From Polytrichum commune (lineage: Eukaryota; Streptophyta; Polytrichopsida; Polytrichales; Polytrichaceae): a stretch of DNA of 64,000 nt. Position 1 is the first letter of the stretch. Each line of letters begins with the position of its first letter. The stretch spans positions 35,092,001 through 35,156,000 of the forward strand of contig OX485806.1 in the NCBI GenBank assembly GCA_950295325.1, written 5' to 3'. The translations under genes were made by a program, and so were the position numbers. Below are positions 25,001 through 38,299 of this stretch, piece after piece. A model generated the notes under the pieces. The model saw only the letters and a list, made by a program, of their open reading frames with translations, was not told where the DNA came from and did not search any database.

Positions 25001-28000
25001 ACCTACATGGGATGCAATGGATTATGCTCCATGGTCTACCAGATTTTGCATCAAACCCAACTCAAAGAGGTGAGTCTTACACAAAACTGGAAGACTGACA
25101 CTTCAAAATCTCTCAACCCTTAATTTATTGTGTAGAAGAGTCCACAAGAATAGGATGGTAATGTAATAGCATTTGGTTGAGAGCCAGTTGCGTATATCTT
25201 TCCACTACACTTGAAGGGCCGTGACCACCCAAACTTCAAATTCAATTTTCTATGGTATGGCCTTCAGATGAGTTTCAAGGGCCCTCACAATTCCATTATC
25301 ACGGCCCTTGGCCATAGTGTTAAGTGGTTGCAACTCTGAAAATAAAGTAACTTGCACTCAAAGTAGCATTAACAACTAATAAGATGTTTAAGAAAAATAA
25401 AAATTATGGGCTAAAAACAAACATACTGATGAGGGCCACTCTCGCCAGGTCCTGGGAAGCAACGTCCACGAGCTTGGAGATCAACGCCATTGTTTAGTCC
25501 TGATCGGATGAGATCCCACCAACTTGGTTTACCCTTGAATGTTGTAAGAAGTTTGCTTGTCATTTTAAGCCGCTTGACTAGTTTCTCGCATGCCATCTGA
25601 CCATATCAACATTAACATCGCATTAGTGATGTATGCCAGAATATACAACCTTTGTGCCTTCACCCTTCAAATTTAGCTTTGTTTAGCTTTTCAAGTTAAA
25701 AGGGTGTTCTTTGAAGATTGAGATGATTGAAGATGAAAGACATTCGATGCTCTAGTGGTGTCTATGTCAAAAGAAAATTGTTGTTAAGTACTTAAAATAT
25801 TATGTCCATAAAGTTGAAAGCTAGATTAAAAGCTTGACTTGCTAGAAAACCATGTATAAGATTTTGATTGCAAATATTCATAAACAATGAATAGCAAGGT
25901 ATAAGGTACTTTATGGAATTGTGTGCCAAGGCTAAAACACTAGCCTATTTATAACACGGTTTGAAAAAATACAATCATCTGTAGAATGGATGACTTAAAA
26001 TACTAGATATTGCATAGAATTATATGCTAACTTCTTTCATGTGCTTGACCTATATTTGCACGCTAGTTTCACCTTGTTCCTTCAATCAAAGAATCTCAAT
26101 AGAAAGAAAAATGCCATTTCAATAAGAACTGATTTTCTAAGCAATGATTAAAGATGAAGTTATCAACAACAAAATTGACCTGAACACTCATTGCAGAAAG
26201 CTCGGAGGTGACTGATCCACCAGATTCCCCAACATTGTTTGAAACAATTGTTGTCAGACTATTCACCCGAATGTTGGCCATATCCAAACCCCCTTCCACC
26301 AGAGTCCCCAAAGTCATAGCCGCAACCTGAAGTTTTTTTGAACATAATTAACTCATAAATATGTTATCATATCCTAGAGAGTTTTCAATTAGAAGGTCTT
26401 AAACCAAGAGGCTCATTCCAAGCCTCAAAATGTCATACAAAGGGTTAAGAATTACCTTATATTTTAAGCTACCTTATCTAAAATTATCCCAATAATCATT
26501 TGCATTGTCCAATCAGGATATATCAAAATACATATATGTAAAATGAATTATAGGGAAATGAAAGCTTGTAAAAATGACCTAAACTCAAAGTATCTCTAAT
26601 TACCATTGTCACATATGAATTTGTTTTCAAGTCCTTTTTTGAATAGATTGTGCTAAATATCGATCCACTATAGAAGTACAACATATAAAACATTATTTCA
26701 AAGAATTACACACCTGTGCAACTTTGACATCAAGGCCCTGGCCCATTTCACATCCTGACTGATAAATTCCAACACTTCCGTCTGGATAAATATTTACAAG
26801 AGCAATAAATTGTTGGGCTTCCCAATCTGCAACAAACTTCACTGGAACAACTGAGATTCCCCGTTTCACAAACCGGTTTTGAGAATTGAACTCCTTGATC
26901 TCCTGGACGCGGCTCTCATACGAGCTTGATTCCTGGTAGAATTGTTACAACAATAAATTGCACTTATTACCAAAAAGTTCGACATTATTCAGATTGAAAA
27001 ACTAGACCAGATCAGAAATTTGTGATTCCGGGTACTATCTGGTTTAGTAGTAAGATTATATTCTTTCTGTTTGGCGCGAAGTTTAGTTTGAAAAAACATA
27101 TATAGATTTTTTTTTAACATAAGTATTAACTTACAGTATTGCAAGTCTCGATAATGCACATACGACATGCAGAATCCAGAACAAGTGATACAATGTTTAC
27201 CAATTTTGGGCTCAAAGTTAAAAAGTTGATAACATGTTGGATTGTCCAGTTCATAAGGAAGATTGTTAGCAAAAAATCATGCATTGGAAGGTGTGGATGA
27301 TTGACCGAAGTACATTCTATATCAGTTCATTAAGGGTCAAACACATTTTGGCATGCCAAGAGTTGCTAAAATGAGTTTAGCCCTCAATGAACCAAAATAG
27401 ATTGACCTTCATCCAAATTCAAACACTACCTCCAAGGATGCACCACAAGTGAAAAGAAATTACTGATATTGTATGCAAAACAACCAATGAAAAATCATAA
27501 GGCACCAACTCCAGATAAAAAGCCCCATTAAGCTAAAGAATAACTCTACTACTATTGTCAAAGAGTCTTATAGGGAGGATGCATTCTCCTCTATTCCTTT
27601 TGAGAGTTTGTCAAAAGAATCTATAACTCAAGACGAAATCTGCGCTATCCTCTATTCATATACCTGTTCCAACTGAAATCCTTTAAAAAAGAAAAACAAG
27701 AAAAGCTTACATGAAATATACAAATTGTTTTTTGCCACAATCTGCAATAACTGTACCTTCAAAGTGCTGAAAACTTCTTTGGAATTGCAGAAGTTTAAGT
27801 GTTGTCCACAAATTGTGGTATCTCCAGGTTTATACATGTTGGTTTCGCGCACTGCATCTGCAGGAAGTTGAAGAACTGAAGCCACGTGCTCCATGATTGT
27901 CTCAATCATGAAGACTGTTTCCACAAACACTACATGATCCAACGACATGAAAATTTCATCAGTTTTTTTGTTTTCTCTCCTGATAAACATTTTAACATTA

Positions 28001-31000
28001 TCTTCTCAGTTATTTATTAACATAAATAGCCCATCCTGGGATAAAATAGCATTTTTCCTTTCATAATAGTCTCTTTTGGAGGTTAACTAAGGTCAGTGGG
28101 TCTTAAACAGACACTTTTTTCTCTGCGCCCACTTCTTGTAGGATATGAAACAGGCAATTAGTGCAAGATGATTAGAAAATCCAAATTGTGTCCGTAGCTA
28201 CTGTCCACATAGTTTTTGGAGCCCATATGAATATCTTATTCAACATCTAAGTGAGGATTCTCTTTCTCATTGAATGATCATATAGGTCCTCTTATGTGAA
28301 CTATTAAGCTTAAAATAGTTAACAAATTCCACGCATGCAGTCTAATTTCTTTTCAACACATGTTGCTGTTCTTAGATTCAGACACAACCACACACCACTC
28401 AAATACAGGTGTCCGTCTAGGATGAATAACTGAGTTAGGTTCGCTTACCTTATCTCAGCGGAGAAAGAGATTGAGTCAAATAAACATTAAATCAACTTCA
28501 AAATTTTGAATACAAAGTAGAAACTTTATCCCAAGGGGCTACATAATCTTGAGATAGAACCTTCAATAACAAGTCATGTAGGATAAACCTGATCTATTTG
28601 TAGGGTAAATTTATGGCAAACGATATTTAATTATAGAGATAGACCAAATACAGTCATCTAATAGTACAACTTAATCAGTAGCAAGGTAGATGGATTTGAA
28701 TTTTTTACCAGGGCCTCGCATATAGGTGCACGCAGGGAGGTTGGTTCGTGCAACTTTCCCTTTAATTTCCCAGTGTGGGATGTTGTACGTGTTGTCGATG
28801 AAGGAGGTTATCGATAACATATTCGGGTATTCGAAATCATAATGAGCACCCTATTTCCCACAAAAATAATGTGAGTGCCCAATCAAACATTCTTGCATTT
28901 TGTAGTCATAATTTGTAAGTCTTATTTCAGATGACTTTACACAACAGAAAAATTCAACTTGAGCTTCAACTTGAGCTTTAAAATGCTTAAAACTGGCAGA
29001 TATTTGACAAAAAGTGGTCGTCCCTTTTCCATGCCCCATTTGACAGTGTCATTTGGGTCATTTAGGTTTGTGTTGAAAAATTAAGAACCATGTTTCGTTG
29101 TAGTGTTGATTATTTTACGTTGATTTAACACATAAGGTCCATGCACTTATGTACTATCAAGATATGTAAAATCAATATATGTACAATCAATATATATACA
29201 ATCAATATATGTACAATCAATTTAAAATCAGATTTTCACTTGAAAATTTGAGATTGAAAGGATGACTTACATGGTTGTTCAATATTCTCAGTTCCAAAGC
29301 AGTAATGCGGCCATTCTTGTTGACACCAACTTTGTAGTTACATCGGTAAGGGCTCCGAGCTCCTACACTCTGAAACAGATTGCACATGTGATATGTAGAC
29401 ATACGATTAGAACAAGATGATCAGCAAATCCAAATCGAGCCATAGTCAGTTCCCTCATGATTTTCGGAGCTCATATAAATATCTTGTTTATTATCAAAGT
29501 GAATGTTTTCTTTAAAATCAATCATATTGGTACCTCCAGATATGATGATTGTTGAACCTAGAATAAACAATAATTTTTTAGAAAAGGCAGCTTTGAAAGG
29601 AAGAAACATAATATAGTTATTCTCTAAACTCAACATGCGTTTTGGTTGGGAGTTGATTGTTTTGGATACAACACCTTCCATGTTTGGTAAGTTTTTGGTG
29701 GAGGTTTGAACGAAAGAACATTCTATACTGATTCATTGAGGGTCAAACTCCAAATTTGGCATGCAACGAGGTGCTAAAATGAATTTGACTCCCAATGAAC
29801 CAAAATAGGTTGCTCTACATTCAAATTCAAACATTGCCTCCGAGCATGCACAATTGGTAAGAAAATTTTGATTTTGTATGCAAAGCACTCAACGAAGATG
29901 AACTCCCAACCAATATTCCCATCGAGATAAAGGAAAACTCTTGATACCATAGGCACTTGACATTTGGCACCTTTCTCTAGAAATTTGGCTTTACCATAAA
30001 AAATGATCCAAGTGAAATATGTCAAGTGGTCAACAAATCTACAGAATTTGGTGTATCCCATGATGATATTGAATACCTGACTCAAAATTGAATACCCACA
30101 AAGTTGTGGCAGGTCCAACTAGAAAAAAATAAAAAATAAAAATCTAACCTGCATGTTAGTGCCCATGTTAAGGACAAGACGGACGGGTTTTTGAAGTTTG
30201 TCAGCTGCGAATGCGCAGGCCATGGCATGGCTTGCTGGCCGATTCAGTTTTGATCCATATGCACCTCCAATTCTTTTAACATTCACCTGCAAAATACAGA
30301 ATTTTTTAAAGGGTCCAAAAGGTGCACCAAAAAGTTCACAGCAAAAATAGTGACAGAAAAAGAAACTAATTAATTACTTCTGTCCAGATTTCTTATAATT
30401 CATAATCAGTCATACACATTCTTTACAAGATGAAAATTCCATTAAAAACATAAATAGAACTGGATCCTTACAGTAACTTTGAATTGAGGTCGATTTAGGC
30501 CAACTCCAACACAATGTTGAATCTGCAAACCACGATAACAAAATCAGATCCAAAGAAATGGCCAAACTAGTAACACAGAGCACTTACTACAACGCACATT
30601 CGTAAAAAAAAAGATGTCATCACCTAGGCAGAAAAAAAACACAACACTTAAGAAACCTTAAAGAATCGTCAACTTAATTTACCAGGGATGGATTTTGTGT
30701 TGATGAGAAGACTTCCATTGTGTTGTCTTCACCTGGGATGCAAAGAGATCGTTGTGTTTCGAGATGGTGGTGATATTGATGACCTGAGTCAACCTGTAAC
30801 AAGTTCAAGTTGAAGCACTTAGATGTCAAAAATATTTGGACTTGAACTTGAACATATGTTCGTACGGAAAGTACATTTTCAGACAACTACTCGAGTGGTT
30901 GTGGTTGTGGTTTGGGCCCACTTTCAACCACAACTACATTTTTTGTTTTACATTTACACACAACTACACTCTTGTAGTCGACAAGTGGATTTTTGACTTC

Positions 31001-34000
31001 AATGATCTTCCCTCCCCATTGATATGCATAGAGTGGAGACAAAAAAATTTATAGTTTCTAGTGGAAATTTTGTTCACGAGTAATTGCCTCCTACAAACAT
31101 ATCCCCTTCTCATGCTTTGGCCTTGAAATTCTCTCCTGGTGGCACGTAGTGATTACAAACAAACTATAACCTAAAAAAGTAAACTACAACAATCGCAACT
31201 ACATCCTCTTGAGTGATTTGTGGATACAACAAAAAATTTAAAAGGTTATCACTAGTGCATATAAAGGGACCACCAATTCACCTGTCCTTCAACAAGAACA
31301 TCAGCACTTTTGAAACCCAGCTTTGTGTTTCCTGCACATAACTCAAGAAACGAATTTTTTTGAGCTTAAATACACTAAACTGAACATGTAAATATAACCA
31401 TCACACTTTTTTGTTTTTGTTTTTATAGGATAGATAATTCTATTGAGGCAAAATTTACACATATAAACAGTCTTTCAATTTCTCAACTCAAGATGAAGAG
31501 CATTATGAATAATAATATTAATGAAGCCTTGTGTCCAAATATCCAATGGTCTCAAGCCTTGTATAAGAATGGAAAAGTAATTTTTACACCATTAAAAGCA
31601 GGCATGATAGTAGTAGGAGCGCTTGCCTTGTGCCCACTCTATTCCTCTTCCATTGAAAAATGAGTTCGCAGCAATCGCATCATCAATAGTCAAAATAGGT
31701 GCTTTCAAATCAGTATATTCTACAGCCACCAAGCTAGCTGCTTCATCTGCTACTCTCTGCCACATCAAAAGCAAACTAGATAAGGAAATTATTCACCAAG
31801 GTACAAATATCAACCTATCAACAGAGAGGAATAAAATTGCCAATAAAGCATAGTATGAAGCCCAAAATGGTTGTACCTTCGATTCAGCGACAATTAGGCC
31901 AATAGCTTGACCAAAATATTGCACTCGATTTGAGGCAAAAACCTCCTCATCCTCACTGTTTGACAAGATACATATGGAAGGAATTAACCTTACTTAATTT
32001 TTTAAAGCTGAATGTCGAAAGTTACCCTATGCAAAGTTAGGGAGATACCCCATTCATCATATGCATTATTCCAATCAGAGCATACATATATGTAGAATAA
32101 ATTATAAGAATATTTTGAGTTCATAGAAATGACTTAGACCCAAATATATATCAGGTATATCTAATCACAGTTGTCACATACAACTTTTTTATTTTCACTT
32201 CCTCTTCTGATAGTGCTGAATATGGTTTCAATACAACAGACCAAACAATATAATATTATTTTAGCACTTGTTGGGGGTTCGTACAAATCGTCATGTACCA
32301 TGTATAAACACGACCCGATCCTTTTAGGGTTGAAAGGGTCGGTATTACCAGAAGTGCAATAAAATACTCGTTCACTTTGACTTGAAATTCTGCTATGAGA
32401 AATTTGATTTATTACCTGACAAGGTTGCAGTACCCATCAGCTTTCACGGTAGCAGCAGATATGAATGTGACGACGCCTTTTATTGCAAGTGCCTTGGAAG
32501 GATCGATTGATTTGATGGATGCACTTGCGACACTTGAAGTAACGTAAGTCGCAAAAAGACCACCACCCACAACCATATCGTCCATGAACTGGGCTTCTCC
32601 GGTAGTCTGAAAAAAAATTCCAAGGGCAAAATTCACATCTGCTCAGTTAAACACGTAAAGTAATACCACTAGTTTTTGTAGAAGATCACAGGGTGAAATT
32701 TCTCTCAATCATTAATAATAAGACTACCTTCAAAATAATGACATTACTAAAGCCTTAGGACCACTTTTTATACTATGGCCAATGGCCATTAACCATGAAA
32801 TTGTGAGGGGCCTTGAAACTCATCCAAAGGCCATACCATGGAAATCGTAATTGGATATTGTGAATCTTAAAGTTGTGAGTTACATTTTCCACACTAAGAG
32901 GTTTTGGATTTCAACTGTCACAGGCTGAACCATCATGTACCTCAATTTGTTTTTAAGGAAAAATACCTGGAGACCAGCTGACAATTTTGGAATCGGCAGT
33001 GATACAGGGTACTCTGCTGGATCACCCTGCCAGATTCAAAATTCAAGTAAAAATTTTGAGGTACGAAGATCATCATCACATGTAGAGTAAGAATGAATTT
33101 GTCCTGAATTTTGGAATTTTGAGAAAATGAAGATGCCAAATATCTGAGAGCCTTGAGCAGAGATGGACTACCATAAATCTCAACAAAAATTCAAAGTTTA
33201 CCTTATCAAAGTTGACCTCACCCTTCGAAATGGGTCGTATATACTGCAAGAGAAACCTCAAGCTTCAGCAACTACTTGAAATTATGAGTGATGGCATAGT
33301 ACCAAATCAGAAACTACTTTGTAAAATATGGTTTTTGTGCAAAATACTTCCTTTATAGTTTGAGAAATGTCATATGGAAGGGTTTTAAACTACTTTTAGC
33401 TAAATGTATTAAAAGTGACCCTATCTAGCTTATCCTAATTATCAAATGCATTATTCCAATTGAAGCATACATATACGTAGAATGAATTATAGGGAGATAT
33501 AAGCTCGTATAAATGACCTAGACTCAAATCCATACCACATATATCTAATCAGAGGTGTCAAAGATGACTTCATTGTCACTTCCTCTTTTCAATAGGTCGT
33601 GCTAAATATGGACTCGATGTCATAAACCAAATAAAATATGGGTTCAATACTTATTTGGCGTTCATACAAATCATCACGTTTCCCAAGTAAACATACACCC
33701 GGTCCTTGTAATGGTTGCCAATTTATAATTTTTGAATTACCTCAGCAGTTGCAGAACGCAACGAGGCAGGAATTGCGTTGTCAGGCAAGAGTGAGAGCAA
33801 AGCCTTGTACAAAAATGCTCCCAACAAGGAGGAACGATATGCTGTCCGATCCCAAGAAGGTTCTATAACCAGCTCCCCCTTCAAAATTTCTAGCGCTTTC
33901 ACATATACCTGTCCCCACAATGTAAACATATTTTTTTGGCCTAGCAAAATCTCCAAGCATGTTGGCTCCAAACACATTCTTTCAACAACTTCCACCAAGT

Positions 34001-37000
34001 CAAAATGAACTCAAACACAAATTCATCACCAAAAACTTCATTTAAACAATTACCTTGCGATCTGAGAAACACTTTCCCACTAAAAATTCTTCAGTCTTCT
34101 TTGCACGTTGTGGGTACTGCTTCACTCCACCATATACAATTATGGGATTGCCCTCAATTAACCCTGACAAAAATTCCAAAGACATTTCGAATCAATCAAT
34201 CAATCCATAAAAGTTAACATACCAAAAATGACTGAAGCCCTAAACCCTAAACCCGAGACCCAAAACCCAAAACCTACCAATATCACAAAAATTATATCCA
34301 CTTTTTAATCTTACCTTTCTCCATATTCACCTCTAGCTTGAAACCGGCATTCACTAAGGCGTGTGCATTGACTCGTCTCAAAGCAACTTTATACGTCACA
34401 AATCGTGAGTTTCTCCGCAAAATTGGAACCATGATCTCCACAATGACAACACCTTCCAAAGGCATGTCAAAAAACTCTTCAAGGGTCACAGATCGCTCCG
34501 ATCCATTACTGTGTGCAAGTCCCAATTTTAGCCTTGCTTCAGCTGCCATCAAAATTGTGGCCACATCTGAAGCAAATTCTCCATGCCCATGAGTCATTGC
34601 TAAATTTCCAGCGACACTCCCAATATTGCGGACTTGGTTGTGAGCCACCTGACAGAAAAATAATTATATAACCCATATCGTTTAGCATGCTCAAAGTTCT
34701 ACCAATTAAGGACTATTAAAAAACCAGACTTCTTTTCGTATGGACCCCCAACAAGTATTTGAAACGATTAATCAGTTGGTCAATGATATTGAATCCACAT
34801 TTAGCACAAACCCACTGTAAAGAGGAAGTGGAAAGTAAAGTCATATGTGAGAAGAGTGAATAGTTATGCATGATATGTATTTGACTCTAGGTCACTTACA
34901 AGAGCTCGAATCTCCTTATAATTCATTCTACATACATGTGAGGAGATGTGCCTAATTCCAACATATATTTAGACACCTATATTTGAGTGGTATGTAGTTA
35001 GGTGTGGATCTAAGAATGGACACTAAAAAGGAATCATGTGTTAAAAGAGATTTGGACTACGTGCTCAAAATATTTTAACTATTCTAGGTTCAATAATCAA
35101 CATAAATTGGGGGGGGGGGAGGGGGACCTATATGACCACTTAATGAGCACAAGAATCTTCACTTTGATATTGAGTAAGATATGCATATGAGCTCTGAAAA
35201 TTATGAGGCAAATGGCTACGGGCACGACTTGCAATTGGTAATCTTCTTGCACTAATCACATGTTTCAAATCCTACTAGAAGTGGGTGCAAATGGAAAAGT
35301 CTTCAAATTAGGCACACCTACCTTATGCTCCAATTGGAATTATGCATATGACAAAATAAGCACATTTTAGATAGGGTCGCTTTTGACAATTTTTTAGCAG
35401 AAAACATCAAGAAGTTCAGTACGAAACAATGCATGCGTCCAAAAAAACTCACTCGTTTTAGGTGCTTTAGAAGAGGTTCGAAACTTGGGGAGAGCGCTTT
35501 CTTTGCATCCAAAATGTTCATGAAATCCGAGATGGGAACTGCACCGCCAATTGTGATGCCATTTTCACCAACGGAAATTTTCATTAAGTCTGGGACATTG
35601 GAAACCTCAGCGATAAAATCCGTGGGAGGCGGCGGGTACACCCCGCTCATGGTATTGCCCCTCACAATGCGGACTTTCTCGCCCTTGTTTTTCGCACTCC
35701 GTAAAAGAGCATATAGCTCCTGGAGGGACGCGAGCCTAACCCATGTTACACCTTTTTGGGTAATTACAAGTCGTGTCGGCCTACTACTAGTACCTCCACA
35801 GGAAGCCATCATTTTTCCGCTGATTTCTTCGATGTCTTTCTCGCATGTTGCTGTTGCTGCGGCGCAGTGGGTGGCATTTTTGCAAACTTTGTTTTTTATG
35901 CCCCCCTTTGCGAGGGTTTGGAACCCATCTAAAATTGGACGATATCCTGTGCATCTGCAAAGCTTAAAAAGTTAAGGTCAAGTGAAGAAGATGAAAAACT
36001 TATAATTTGAGGTCACAGTGAAGATGCAAAACTTGTAATTTCAGGTCAAAGTGAAGATGCAAACCTTATAATTTTGAGGTCCAAGTGATGATGCAAAACT
36101 TGTAATTTCAGGTCAAAGTGAAGATGCAAAACTTGTAAGTTGAGGTTAAAGTGAAGATTCTCCTTCTCTTTAAACGACCAAATACCCCTCCCAATTTGTG
36201 TTATCTATTGAACCTAGAATGGTTAACATACTTTATGCAGACAGTCCAATCTCGTCTAACACGTCCCTTTTTGGTGTCCATTCTCAAATCTTAGGCCCCC
36301 TTTACTGAGGAGGGAGATTGCAAGCTCAAAAAAAGGAGCTTTTCTCGTAGAATATGAAACCTAAAACAGTGCAAGATGTTTAGCAAACCCAAATCAAGGC
36401 CATTGCCACTTTCCTCATAATATTCAAAGCTCATATGAATATCTTATTCATCATCAAAGTGAAGATGTCATCCTCTTTCTCTTTGAACGACCATAGACAC
36501 TCTCCCAATTTGTGTTATGTATTGAGCCTAGAATGGTTAACAAATTTTGTGCACATAGTCCAATCTCTTTCCAACACGTCTTTTTGTTGTCCGTTCTTAA
36601 ACCCACACCTGACCACACACCACTCAAATGTAGGTGTCCATTTAAGATGAGTAACCGAATTAGGCCCACTTGGCCCTATACTATATACTCACAAAAGAAA
36701 AATGTTTTTGGGGCAGTAGAATTACCTGCAGAGGTTGCCATCAAGTTGATCCTCCACTTGTTGTGCTGTGGGCTCCGAGTTACTCTTCACCAAGCCATAC
36801 ATACTCATTACCTGAAAATCCAGACACAAACTCACCTAAATTAGATACATCACATCAAAGTTTGGGTCATAAGGTAGACAACCCTTAACTACTTTTCTTA
36901 TTGAGACGCCTATATTTGAGTGGTATGTGGTTTGGTATGGCTCCAAGAACGGATACCAGAAAGGCATCATGTGCTTAGAAGTGATTGGACTACATGATCA

Positions 37001-38260
37001 GAATATGATAACCATTCTGGGCTCAATTGTCAACATAATTGGGACAACCCATATGACCATTTCATGAGCACACAAATCTTCAATCTAATAAAGGATAAGA
37101 TATTCATACAAGCTCCGACAATTATGAGGAAAGTGGCTACAGCCTTGATTTGGATTTGCTAACCATCTTGCACTGATCGCGTGTTTCATATCCTACGAGA
37201 AGTGGGTTAATCAGAAAAAGTAACCATATAAGACCCACCTACTTTACAGGAAAATCAAATGAAATAGGAAAGACCTGTCTGAGCCACCAAATTCTCTCGG
37301 ATGACCTCAATTTCATTGACACAAGGAAACCAAGATAGAGATAAGACAAAACCCTCAAGTGAGGTAGACGTGCTGAAATCCAACACAACAATAATGGGGA
37401 CACCTGCATTTGAGTGGCATCTGGTTAAGTGTGGATCTAAGAACGGACACTAAAAAGGCATCATGTTTTTGAAAGAGATTCGACTGCTAACCATTCAAGG
37501 CTTGATAGTCAACATGATTGGAGGGAACCTATATGACCATTTAAAGAACATGAGAATCTTCACTTTTATAATGAATAAGATATTGACATGAGCTCCAGAA
37601 ATCATGAGGCAAATGGCTACAGGCACGATTTGGATTTGCTAATCATCTTGCACTAATTGCGCATTTCATATCCTACGAGAAGTGGGTGCAGAGATAAAAG
37701 TAACTGCATAACAAATGTCTACCTCAGAAAAACAGGAGCCAAAAAGTTTCAGAGGTACTTTAACTCGAAAACAACCTATTTTTTGCAGACAGATAAACTG
37801 ACCAGTAAACAACAACAAAAATAAAGAATTCACAGAGCACAATTGAAAGGAATATAATAAAATTTTGAAGTTTTACTATTCCAGGTGTGCAGTATCCACA
37901 TTGCGTTCCATGGTGTTCGACAATCACAGTTTGCACCGGATGGAGTCCTTTCTTGACACTTCCGATGGCCTCGACCGTCGTCACTTTTTTGCCATCCACA
38001 GAGCACAATGGCACCAGGCAGGAATTCACAGGCTTGTGAATTGAAGAAAGAGAAGAGGTCTTATTTTTGGTTGGTTCAAAATCTGAGAGGAGCACAGTAC
38101 AGGATCCACAACCGCCTTGTTTACAGGAGAGCTGTAAGCCTAAAAGTCCTCGGTCATCCCTCAAAAACTCTCCCAGTGAAGCTATTGGGTCAGGGTTTTC
38201 CACGGAAATGGACTCCCCATTCAGCTCAAATTCCACCCGGTTTCTCCCAAAGCTTGGCAT
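22069..38260 (-). CDS. aldehyde oxidase-like molybdo-flavoenzyme
   Basis: I read 27 exons (5' to 3', high to low): 38260-37877, 36811-36726, 35954-35453, 34648-34315, 34163-34054, 33908-33741, 33243-33202, 33026-32967, 32606-32416, 31955-31877, 31756-31627, 31331-31282, 30793-30683, 30522-30472, 30286-30149, 29369-29271, 28850-28709, 27929-27757, 26932-26714, 26326-26180, 25596-25427, 24701-24649, 24050-23974, 23532-23458, 23057-22941, 22749-22715, 22213-22069. They total 3888 nt and 1295 aa, with every phase matching. Two 2Fe-2S clusters: Cys46/51/54/81 and Cys121/124/156/158. The FAD domain has RGNTMSGVY (255-263), plant-AO-like. Molybdenum-site motifs: GGAYGSK (773-779), MRGP (889-892), EMGQG (1012-1016) and catalytic GEPP with Glu1240. 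The position I equate with the substrate Arg of xanthine dehydrogenase reads Met807, favouring aldehyde oxidase over xanthine dehydrogenase. Family members oxidise aldehydes (abscisic or indole-acetic aldehyde in plants) in the cytosol. The substrate here is unknown. Confidence 0.9.
22253..22630 (-). mobile_element. dispersed MITE family A, full copy in AO intron 26
   Basis: One end reads TAAGGTAAGTGGGTCTAA and the other, complemented, GCGGGCCTAGTTTGGTTAC, which are imperfect inverted ends. Diagnostic inner blocks are GAACCTAGAATGGTTAACAA and CACACCACTCAATATAGGTG. Non-coding. Confidence 0.7.
24852..25331. mobile_element. Harbinger-like MITE in AO intron 21
   Basis: The left end AGGGCACTTTACA follows TAA. 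The inner block GAGGGCCTGTGACCATTGAA and the right block CCTTGGCCATAGTGTTAAGTG match the ends of the element at 670-1168. The right end is degraded. Confidence 0.6.
28092..28458 (-). mobile_element. dispersed MITE family A, full copy in AO intron 17
   Basis: Starts TAAGGTCAGTGGGTCTTAAA and ends, complemented, TAAGGTAAGCGAACCTAA. The two ends are imperfect inverted repeats. The inner block CACACCACTCAAATACAGGTG is diagnostic of the family. Confidence 0.7.
29155..29222. repeat. 17-bp tandem repeat in AO intron 16
   Basis: About four units of ATGTACAATCAATAT in an AT-rich stretch. Confidence 0.75.
29400..29600 (-). mobile_element. partial MITE family A copy in AO intron 15
   Basis: It shares GATGATCAGCAAATCCAAAT, GAGCTCATATAAATATCTTG and GTTGAACCTAGAATAAAC with full copies. 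The ends are missing. Confidence 0.6.
32758..32910. mobile_element. Harbinger-like MITE fragment in AO intron 8
   Basis: About 95 bases match the complement of 25230-25330 (ACTATGGCCAA, GAAATTGTGAGGGGCCTTGA). Only one end of the element is present. Confidence 0.55.
34965..35325 (+). mobile_element. dispersed MITE family A copy in AO intron 3
   Basis: Begins ACACCTATATTTGAGTGGTA and ends near GGCACACCTACCTTA. It contains a G run at about 35110-35126. Confidence 0.65.
35975..36170. repeat. about 37-bp tandem repeat in AO intron 2
   Basis: About five units built on CAAAACTTGTAATTTCAGGT followed by CAAAGTGAAGATG. Units differ by a few substitutions. The array lies directly inside the intron behind the exon 3 acceptor. 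Confidence 0.75.
36150..36290 (-). mobile_element. partial MITE family A copy in AO intron 2
   Basis: Shares TTGAACCTAGAATGGTTAAC and GGTGTCCATTCT with full copies. Truncated at both ends and adjoining the tandem repeat. Confidence 0.5.
36340..36668 (-). mobile_element. dispersed MITE family A copy in AO intron 2
   Basis: Contains TTGAGCCTAGAATGGTTAAC and CACACCACTCAAATGTAGGTG and ends in ACCGAATTAGGCCCACTTG. A second insertion in the same intron. Confidence 0.65.
36883..37258 (+). mobile_element. dispersed MITE family A copy in AO intron 1
   Basis: Starts TAAGGTAGACAACCCTTAA and ends, complemented, GTAAAGTAGGTGGGTCTTA. Inner block GCCTATATTTGAGTGGTATG. Confidence 0.7.
37398..37725 (+). mobile_element. 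dispersed MITE family A copy in AO intron 1
   Basis: Begins ACACCTGCATTTGAGTGGCA and includes CATATCCTACGAGAAGTGGG. Tandem with the preceding copy in the same intron and orientation. Confidence 0.65.
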
Positions 38261-38299
38261 GGTTGGTTGCAGGATGGATGTGCTTTTTGTATCAAAATT

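Noticed and set aside
27728-27756. A longer exon 18 of the aldehyde oxidase, using a donor near 27710
   Set aside because: Ending at the GTACAG donor joins FSTLK to ESSSYESR, which matches the family. The longer version inserts unrelated residues.
35433-35975. 180-codon plus-strand frame
   Set aside because: It is antisense to aldehyde oxidase exon 3, which carries the FAD-domain motif and fits the splice phases.
22069-38260. Xanthine dehydrogenase as the identity of the 27-exon gene
   Set aside because: The FAD motif RGNTMSGVY is of the aldehyde oxidase type, and the purine-contacting Arg and the RGFG motif are not present at the positions I align.
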